Of a DNA stretch of 64,000 nt, positions 56,131 through 64,000 are shown in pieces; position 1 is the first letter of the stretch, and the number at the start of each line of letters is the position of its first letter. The stretch is from Morella rubra (lineage: Eukaryota > Streptophyta > Magnoliopsida > Fagales > Myricaceae). Below the pieces are notes generated by a model. It ran no database searches and was not told the origin of the DNA. It saw nothing but the letters and a program-made list of their open reading frames with translations. The translations under genes and the position numbers were made by a program. The DNA is taken from the NCBI GenBank assembly GCA_003952965.2, contig CM025850.1:21707123-21771122 (forward strand), given 5' to 3'.

Positions 56131-56279
56131 GAGCAAGAAGTACAAGATCTTGAAGAAGAAATGCCTCCAAGTAACAACGATCTACCAAATGTAAGAACTC
56201 GCTCTTCTTATAATCAAGCTAATAATTTTACCTTACTTTCTCAAATTGAGCCAAAGAATATTTCTGAAGCAAAAGATGA

Positions 56280-56830
56280 TGAAAGTTGGATCCATGCCAT
56301 GGAGGATGAACTAAAACAGTTTGAGAAAAATCAGGTATGACATCTAGTTCCTAGACTTGAGGATCATCCAATTATTGGTACTAAATGGGTTTTTTGAGAT
56401 AAAATGGATGAATCTGGGTTGTTGTAAGGAACGAGGAAAGTTGGTAGCCCAAGGTTATAATCAAGAAGAGGGAATCGATTTTAATGATACCTTCACACCA
56501 ATTGCTAGATTAGAATCTATTCGCATGTTGCTTGCCTTTGATGTTTTATAGATTTCAAATTACTTCAAATGGATGTGAAATGTGCATTTCTTAATGGTTA
56601 TCTTTCTGAGAAAATGTATGTAGAACAACCTCCTAGATTTAAAGATGAAAAGCTACCACATCTTGTGTTCAAGCGCATTATATAGATTGAAGCAAGCACC
56701 TCGGGCATGGTATAAATGATTGAGTTCCTTCCTTATTAAAAACGGATTTTCACTAGAATTTTCCAAAGTCATGAAAGATGAATTTGAGATGAGCCTCATG
56801 GGAAAGTTGAAACTTTCTCGGGCTTCAGAT
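56280..56830 (+). pseudogene. E2 reverse transcriptase, catalytic region deleted
   Basis: Pieces: SWIHAMEDELKQFEKN (about 56284), IIGTKWVF, then the frame 56357-56551 with [17 protein letters not shown] and [17 protein letters not shown] later piece reads YRLKQAPRAWYK (about 56675). About 40 bases later the sequence jumps to MKDEFEMSLMGKL, so the segment with the YVDD active site is absent. Confidence 0.87.
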
Positions 56831-56841
56831 TAAGCAAAATC

Positions 56842-57540
56842 ATGAGGGCATCTTCATTAACCAAGCAAAGTACACAAGAGACCCACACAAAACCGATGAG
56901 TACACCGATGAGTCCATCAACCAAAATGGAGAAAGATGAAAAAGATAAAGATATTGACCAAACGAGGTATCAAGGTATGATTAGATCTTTATTTTACTTT
57001 CCTACGAGTACACCTGATAACATGTTTAATGTGTGCATTTGTGCGAGATTTCAATCTTGCCCTAAAGAGTCTCACCTCCTTATAGTTAAGATGATATTTC
57101 GTTACCTTGTTGGTACACATGATCTTTGTTTGTTTTATCCAAAAAGTGCTGATTCTAATTTGCAAGGATACTCAGATCCTGAGTATGCCAGTTGCAAAAT
57201 TGATAGAAAAAGCACTAGTGGTGCGTGTCAGTTTCTTGGCCCATCTTTTGTGTCATGGTTTTGTAAGAAATAAAATTTTGTGGCTTTATCAACCCTAAAG
57301 GCCAAGTATTTTGCGGCTGGTAACTGTTGCACACATACTGTGGATGAAACAACAACTGGAAGATTTTAATTTTTATTTTGTTCTCATCCCGATTAAGTGT
57401 GATAACACAAGTGCCATAAACCTTTCTAAAAATCCAATTCAGCACTTTAGGACTAAACATATCGAGATCAAGCATCATTTTTTCTGCGTGATCATGCTCA
57501 AAAGGGGGACATTATACTTGAGTTTGTAAACACAAATCTT
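56842..57540 (+). pseudogene. E2 RNase H
   Basis: Frame 56842-57273: TKPMSTPMSP, RSLFYFPTSTPDNMFNVC and YSDPEYASCKIDRKSTSGA. The usual DAD/DADW reads SDPEYA, so the second acidic residue is changed. A stop after FVSWFCKK at 57273 is followed by pieces with ALSTAEAEY-like and CDNTSAINLSKNP (frame 57311-57529). LANIFTKPL-like sequence lies near 57545-57570 in yet another frame. Confidence 0.85.
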
Positions 57541-57790
57541 CAACTTGCTAATATATTCACAAAACCTCTCAACGAGAATCGTTTCTACTTCATTCGTCAA
57601 GAGATCGGTATGCATTTCCCCTTCAAATGATAATTTTATATGAATTGCTTAATGTATCATTTGTGTGTTGGTTGAATGATTTTTGAGGTGATAATATGTT
57701 TTTATTCTTAATTGGATTGCATCATACATTTTTTGATTAAAAACATGTCATTTTACATATTTGCATATCATGCGTCAGCAGTTGAGTTCT

Positions 57791-57931
57791 CAAGTGTCGA
57801 CACGCTGGTTTTATGGAGAAGACTATTAGTAAGTGTTGACGCATGCATGTTTTCATATGTGTCGACACATAGTCCTATGCATATGCAATGTGTCGACACA
57901 TGCTTCTATATGTGTCGACACATGTTTCAAA
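57791..57931. repeat. GTCGAC palindrome array in E2 pol-env spacer
   Basis: At least five units (AGTGTCGACACGC, AGTGTTGACGC, TGTGTCGACACATAG, TGTGTCGACACATGC, TGTGTCGACACATG) over 140 bp, of the same type as in the family b LTR but outside it, between RNase H and the env-like ORF. Confidence 0.93.
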
Positions 57932-58205
57932 TGGACAGTTTTTAATGCGTTGATTCAGTTGCTCTCATTAATTTCTCCTACGTTTAATGAGTTAACACTT
58001 CATATTCTTGGCCTCAATAGCCCTAAAATCATTTCTCCATCTATTTTCAATACTCTCGTACCCTAAAACCTCTCCACTGTCCTCTCCATTGCCGCTGACC
58101 TCCCTCTCTCGTGCCCTAACCTCCACCAAATCCTCTCTCTACCACCACAAATCAACCTCCCCTCTCCTTCTCCTCCATAGAAAACACTAAACCTCTGCAT
58201 CCGAG

Positions 58206-58612
58206 ATGTCCAGTGGCATATGCAAGCGGGTTTTTGACCATAGGGAATCTTCAAGGCCGAGGCAGAAATTCGAAGAGAAGGAAACTCATCTGCTCTGTCA
58301 AAGGCATTACCATTTCGCTCCAGGATTCTCCAGCAGAGATTTCATAGTGATTTCTGTAACAGAAAGGTAATCTCTGGACAATGGGTTTTGTTGTCGTGGC
58401 TTACAGAGAATGGGTTTGATTTCCAAGAATTATTTGATGCTCAAGGCTGGTCCAATTTCAATAGTTTGGGAAGTGATTTTGTTCGCTATTTGGTTCGACG
58501 GTCCTAAGCAAATTTTAATTTTGATATGTCTGAGATTGCATTGAGATTTGTGAAGGGAAAAAAGATTGACTTATCTGTTAATGGGCTGAATGCAATAGTC
58601 CTTTCCCCCAAT
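58206..58612 (+). pseudogene. E2 env-like ORF, 5' part
   Basis: The ATG at 58206 (MSSGICKRVFDH) is followed by a frame change near 58290 and then blocks GQWVLLSWLTENGFDF, FDMSEIALRFVKGKKIDLS and NGLNAI. These correspond to the 'putative plant transposon protein' domain of the Sirevirus extra ORF. A TAA near 58504 breaks it. It stops at the LTR of copia F. Compare the more decayed version at 2252-3499. Confidence 0.7.
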
Positions 58613-59829
58613 TGAATCTCTAATCTTCAAGTTTTATTGATCTCACACCTTAAGTCTTTGATTTCACAACCTAGCAGCCCAAATGTTTTGCCTTCTTCGT
58701 TTCCAAGCCTCACAGCCGCCACAGGATTTTTCAAAGTCATAATGGCTAACTGTCTAGAAAAAGCTATCTTATAGTCTTTTTTTAAACCCTAACTATGATA
58801 TAGAGTGGGATCGTTAAAGACCTCAGATCTCGGCTGTAGGATCACATGGAAAAGCTCTTTTTCCATTAACTCCATTATATTCTTTTATTCCGAATTTTAG
58901 GTATCTATTAATTTTGATCTTGTATATTAACATATCACAATTTACCCTCGAGAATTTGAGATTGATTTGTGAAATCCATTTTGCTAACAATTATTCGTTT
59001 ATTTATCCTTCTACCATACTATATTCCACATGAGTAATAGGACTGGAATCATATCACCGATTAAGTTCCTAACTCATATATTTCTCAATTCACTATCTGT
59101 AACTCGTTGGACTATCAATTGTTTCCAAAACAATTTCACAAATAAATAAATATAATATATATATTAATTTCAAAAAATATTTTTGTAAAATACCATTGGC
59201 CAATGGATTCTTTTTCTAGTCCAACCTATACATATATATATTGAATATACTGTCTCATAAAGAGACTGGTGGATTCCTTATTGAGCATTGATGCAAACCC
59301 ATTTATTATGTACAAGACCCAACGTTATCTGGAACCTTTGACCTAGAAAGATCATCACCAAATGACTCGGTCAAAGTACAAGTACACAACAAATAAATCT
59401 CTCAGGTCTAAGGATACAATAAACCAATTGTGTTGAATATCTTCTCAACATCAGTGATCACTTCCAGAAGGTTCATATTTGATCATGTTCAGTGCATGTA
59501 CTCTTACATTACACCCACTTATTTGCTTAAGGTCACTATCTTAATGACGAAGTCCATCATCCTGTTAAATAGAGACACAACGAGTGTAGACCTATAGTAC
59601 ATCAGTATGTACCTTGGTCTAGAACAAAACTTCAAGTGAACAAGAAACTGAACAGTCATACTTCCTGCCTTTGATTCATTGATCATTTGCATGACTTTTC
59701 TACAATGTCACTTAATAATATCTATGTAACATCTTATGTCACATCATATTACCCAATAAATAAATATAAATATGTGACATCTAAATAACTATTATTCCAA
59801 CAAATGATTTTTAAGGCATAACTCTTACA
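58613..59829 (-). repeat. 3' LTR of copia F (about 1.2 kb)
   Basis: The right edge is fixed by CTTACA next to the polypurine tract. The left edge (TTGAATCTC) is approximate. The left part matches the 561-bp LTR of copia C, and the right part (from about 59090) matches the 3' noncoding region of copia C. The solo copy at 30826-32096 spans the same extent. Confidence 0.8.
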
Positions 59830-59840
59830 ATCTCCCACTT
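59830..59840 (-). other. Polypurine tract of copia F
   Basis: On the minus strand AAGTGGGAGAT, identical to that of copia C, abuts the LTR start TGTAAGAGTTATG. Confidence 0.8.
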
Positions 59841-59949
59841 GCGCTAAAAACCATTCATATAGGTATCTCATACCCACGTACATGCTTTCTATGTATTTTT
59901 CCTTATAGTGGTGGAGTCATCAGTTCTAAGTTGCTTACAACTCCTCCAA

Positions 59950-61600
59950 CTCTTGTACCTTTACCCAATGCACATGCATAAATTCAATATTGATCAATTA
60001 TCAATAATACCTGTATTTATGCATCCCTGAACAGTCTACAACTACTCAACTCTAAGCACCAAGATTAGCGCTTAGTTCTTCTCAAGAACTTGAGAATATG
60101 CTTGACCACTGTCCAGCATTCAGGGCCTTTGTTAAATCAATATATACTCATAAAACTAACTACTTGAATAATATCTAGCCTTATCCCTCTATACTTGGAG
60201 AGATGAAATTATGCCTATAGGGTAAAACCCTTCCTTGGCATCCTACAAACCATCCCTTACCAGTATATAGTCCCAAAGACCTCTTTATCTCGGTTACCAA
60301 TAACTAGGTTCCAAGAATGTGAAACACATCAAAATGTCTATGACTAGTGACATCACTCTGATGTCATTCTAATTGAGTAGCATATTACTAACATAAAGAA
60401 CTGAAACAATATTAAACTTCCACTAACTTGCTGTCAATACAAGGCTCATCTATGTTTTGTGAAAAATCAAACAATTTGATTATCTCATCAAACTGGATTT
60501 CCAGCTATTGCTCTTGAGTTCTGAACTCTTCAGACTCATCAGTAGGTTCAATAATGTCACTTTTTCTATTGATCTTATCTACCCCTTTTATAGGCTCAAC
60601 AGACCGTTTCATCAAGAACTGTCACGCTTTTGCCTCCACTCAGGACATACTCTTTTAAAAAATAAATATTACTACTGACAATTACCAGTTGTTCACATAA
60701 CAATTATCAAACAATACTCAAAGAACCTTTTTGGGTAAAAACCCCAAAAGAATATAGGTAATACTTCTATGCTTATCTCCCATTTAACAATATCATATAA
60801 AGTTCAGTTTCATTTTTCGCAATATCATTGTGCCTTGATGGAACAAGGGAATTAACCATGAGATATGATGCTTCCATTTCCAAGATGAGTTCAATACTTA
60901 TCTAATTATCTGAGTATCTTGATACTCACTTCCAGATTTTTTATTTATTTATTATTTACTTTACTCTATAATTGATTAAACTTTTCAAAAAATTCAGACT
61001 TATGATTCATCAAGTACAAATAATCATCACTTAAAGTGATGAAACAGGAAAAACCATCCTCTAGTTATGTGGTTAAAATCACCACATACATCAGTGTGCA
61101 CCAACTCTAATAATCGTGTAGCTCTAACTCCTTTTACTTTAAAAAGATTTCCCAGTCACCATTAGATCATATCCAGATTACCATGACCAAGTGTCAGATG
61201 CCACATACAAGTGGGATTCACATCTCTCTCCCTTTTAAAGTTGCATAACTGGTATCAGCATCTTTCTTAATATTATTCATAGAGTTCACAACTTTCTAAA
61301 AATAATACGACTATCAATAATAGTGCCAGAACAATGAACACTTTTAATTTAAAAATTGAACTTGAAATAACATTTCTAAAATATTCTTGCACATATAAAG
61401 ATAGTCTTCAAAAACAATGTTTTTCCTTTTTGTAAACTCAAATAAATAATTCCATATGGAAGTTCCTGCAACACTTGCAATCATCCCCATATTCTGCACA
61501 ATTTCCCCTTTCACTTAATATTCGGATTTCTTTAAACCCATACAACTTATTGCAAAAGTCAGATATTATGCCTAAATAGACATACCAACAATTTAATGGA
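59950..61600 (-). pseudogene. Copia F pol remnants (RT, integrase)
   Basis: Minus-strand pieces without any long frame: an RT stretch with a CIDSKLVEV-like block near 60430 in place of CVYKKVSGS, followed by FxxLYVSN where YVDD is expected (about 60380). Further 5', TCMWHLTLGHGNLD and HTDVCGDFNHITRGWF (about 61060-61210) mark integrase. Stops and indels are everywhere. It is much older than copia C. Confidence 0.75.
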
Positions 61601-61661
61601 CAATACATTAAATTTGACTTTAATGATAAGTATACCTTCAGTAAGATTCTTTTTTCAACAT

Positions 61662-62792
61662 TGTTTGCTTTTGTTCACAATCGATATTTTGATGATTTCA
61701 ATAAATGAATTAAGTTTACAAAATGGACATCTTCAAAGACAAAGACATTTTTATCAAAGAGCCAAAGACAAAAAGATTGAAGATCAAGAAGATGCAAGGA
61801 GCTCAAAAGTGAAGATTCAAGACTATAGGGTATAACCTTGTAACTCTTAGTTTCACTTTTGACAAGGATTTGAATCACACACTTGCATATTTTTCAAATG
61901 GTGCATAATCTTCTTATCACATGTTTGACAACCAAAATGCGCTTTAAATGTTTTCAAATCATCTCTATATAAACTCCCAAGCTTGGTTATACTTTTGGGA
62001 AGTTGGTTTTTGAAGTGGGATTTCAAAAACATCAAAAAGGGGTTTTTTAATTGTAGCGGTCTATGAAAATGATTTGTAGCGGTCAACCACTACATGAAGT
62101 GGATGATGAGACAAAATTTGACAGCATTCAAATTTTATGACAGTTGAGCAATAGCTAGTTGAAGCGGTCGACAGGTACATGAAGCGGTCGACCTGTACAA
62201 CGGTAAAATTTTCATATCGACCAGTAACGGCTAGAAACGGCTAGTTTTCTCATGTGGCCTATATATAGACCTTTCTAATGTCTCAAAACAAGAGGGAACG
62301 ACCACATATCTATATATATAGCTTGAGAAATATCTTAAACCTTCTTATTCCATATTTCTTATATCATTCACACAAATTACACTTTCTTATCCTTGTCATT
62401 GTGTGAATCAAAGAGATAGAGCTTTCCATTTTCATATCCACTCTTTGAGAGAGTTTATTCTTGTATCTTCCTATCCAAAAGAGGTGATTCCTTTAGTGAG
62501 ATTGTTCACTAAAGAAGAAGCTTACAGTATTTGCAAGATAGTGGGAAAACCTCAAGGTTCAGTAAAGGAGCTTGAGGGGTGGATGTAGGCGGGTTTGTCG
62601 AACCACCTAAAAATCACGTGTTTGCTTATCTATCCCTACTCTTTACATTTAGCACTTATTCTCTTATCGCATCTATATACTTGTGCTAAATTAGTCTTTA
62701 CTTTGCAAACACGACTTTGGGGGTTAAAAGTGGAAAAGTTTGGAAACCCAATTCACCCCTCCTCTTGGGTTGCCTTAATCCTTGGACTTACA
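61662..62792 (+). repeat. Solo LTR, Sirevirus family c, with target duplication
   Basis: 1131 bp, TGTTTGCTTTTG...CTTGGACTTACA, flanked by exact AACAT (61657-61661 and 62793-62797). It has the ACCCAATTCACCCC signature near the end, a TATA box CTATATATAG at 62260-62269, and repeated GCGGTC(G/A)AC motifs at 62055-62205. No internal region remains. Confidence 0.95.
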
Positions 62793-62797
62793 AACAT

Positions 62798-64000
62798 AAA
62801 ACTTGGCCTAATCCATAATCATCAAAGGGTATAAGTATCACATAATAAATCTACAAAAAATATAGAAATCAATTCACATGTATATATAAATAAAAATTTG
62901 CTAGTTTTGGATTTTCGAATAACTAATGGTACCTCCCACTATGACACAACAATCAAAGAAAATACCCAAATATAACAATTATATTCTTTGTCACTAATAG
63001 GTATCAAGAGCTTTTACCTTTTGTAAAACATGATCCTATTTTAGTAACCATGCAACAACTTGTAAAAGTAAATAGAAACTATCTATCACGAATCCATCTC
63101 ATGTCCCATACAATATGTATGTAAATATTCGTGACTCTTGATTTCCTTTTGACCACCAAATAAACACAATATTCACTATTTTAGCTTACGTGTTTATTTA
63201 GTTAAGTGCAATCATCGTCTAAATCATATGTAATTTTGGAATGGATCGGCATCGCTATTTTAGTCAACACCCCCGTCACTCATACACCCTCATTTATCTT
63301 CTAAAGAAATAAATAGGACAAACTATAAAATAAAGAAATTGGTATCCCCTATTTTAGCTTCATCCAACCCTCAATAAAATAGGATCGGCATCTGGGTTGG
63401 GATATCCAATATAAAATCGATAAAGTCCCAACCAAATGGGTCAAGGGCCCGGCCGGTCATCTGATCCATTGACCCATCGATCTGCGTCCAACCTGATCGG
63501 TTTGTAGGACATGGTTCGGGTCAAACCCGGACCGAATGGCCTCCATAGGTTGCCACTTGGGATGCCCATTGATTTGGATCATATCCATCCATCGGCTGGC
63601 CCAACAGGGCCCAGCCCATGTGGCATCCCCTCCTCCCCTTTTTCCTTTTTTTTTTCTTTTTTTTTTTAATAAAACTCATGGGCTTCAATTTGGCCGGTTA
63701 ACTGCATTTCCATAAACAAAACATCCTAGCTTTTATAATAAGGGGGCTTTCCTTTGATATCAGGCTTTTAAAACAAACGGTTACAGTTTTTTCTAATAAC
63801 TTCTCTCAACCCAAAACAGAAAAAATAGCCCAACAAGTGTTTAAAAACCACAAGACCAACTCTTGGTAAAACAGAACAGCCCATATAATTAAAACAGATA
63901 ACAGGCCTCAATTATAAAATCTTTTATGCCGGTCCAATTCCTTTTAAAATAAATTGGGCTCCTTTTAAAAAACTCTCTAGCCCAAATGATTAAAACCAAA
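62798..64000 (-). other. Leader region of copia F
   Basis: It has no supported gene. The part 62880-63090 resembles the gag-proximal leader of copia C. 63440-63620 is GC-rich with inverted repeats (63513-63533 and 63594-63616) in the same relative position as the hairpin row of copia C. The final 350 bases hold homopolymer A/T runs and GGCCCAA phrases. Confidence 0.65.

Larger units (their letters stand above)
52047..58612 (+). mobile_element. Sirevirus-like element E2 (plus), 3' end lost
   Basis: Order: family b 5' LTR, primer-site-like sequence, gag with a coiled-coil tail, integrase, RT with its catalytic box deleted, RNase H, a spacer with GTCGAC palindromes, and an env-like ORF start. 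The element is cut at about 58612 by the LTR of copia F. An env-like ORF after pol and a long acidic/coiled gag are Sirevirus traits. It is full of stops. Confidence 0.88.
58613..64000 (-). mobile_element. Ty1/copia element F (minus), decayed, 5' end beyond window
   Basis: A 3' LTR (58613-59829), polypurine tract, scattered RT and integrase remnants, and a leader region up to the window end are all on the minus strand. It is related to copia C: LTR, 3' noncoding and leader sequences all align in order. A solo LTR (61662-62792) sits in it. Gag appears deleted. The element runs off the right edge. Confidence 0.8.

Noticed and set aside
58063-58254. Minus-strand 63-codon frame
   Set aside because: Lies opposite a C/T-rich stretch before the env-like ORF and has no recognisable motif.

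Overview
This window is angiosperm nuclear DNA, most likely from a eudicot. It is AT-rich, intron-bearing and dominated by nested plant LTR retrotransposons. Only one gene looks intact: a two-exon WUSCHEL-related homeobox gene of the WOX11/12 type at 18007-19436 (+). Nearly all other coding sequence is broken retrotransposon or transposon protein.

Layout. 1-5366: 3' part of a Sirevirus-like Ty1/copia element (end of pol, GC-rich repeats, decayed env-like ORF, polypurine tract, LTR). 5367-11284: intergenic DNA with a foldback MITE-like repeat and a complete hAT element (8076-10014) that has an exact 8-bp target duplication, a transposase remnant and an apparently captured RNase H-like fragment. 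11285-14882: internally deleted Ty1/copia element on the minus strand with both LTRs, primer site and target duplication. 14883-23964: the gene-bearing island with WOX11/12. 23965-30348: Tork-like Ty1/copia element (minus) with two 561-bp LTRs and target duplication. 30826-32096: probable solo LTR of a related family. 33118-33607: second foldback repeat. 33882-43230: chromovirus-type Ty3/gypsy element (plus) with target duplication, split by two solo LTRs lying inside reverse transcriptase and integrase. 43231-43727: DUF247 gene fragment cut by flanking retroelements. 43728-58612: two Sirevirus-like elements in opposite orientation, the minus one split by a Tekay-like Ty3/gypsy element and by an LTR of another Sirevirus family. 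58613-64000: decayed minus-strand Ty1/copia element with an approximately 1.2-kb LTR, hit by a further solo LTR with an exact 5-bp duplication.

The order of insertion can be read from target duplications and interrupted reading frames. The most notable signals are: (1) two related copia families whose LTRs differ because the longer one has absorbed what is 3' noncoding DNA in the shorter one, apparently by use of a polypurine tract further upstream; (2) a row of tight perfect hairpins in a copia leader, with hairpins at the matching place in the relative; (3) arrays of GTCGAC-centred palindromes upstream of the TATA box in Sirevirus LTRs and again in the pol-env spacer; (4) the hAT element carrying foreign RNase H-like sequence. 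All comparisons were made by eye; boundaries without an exact target duplication are approximate.
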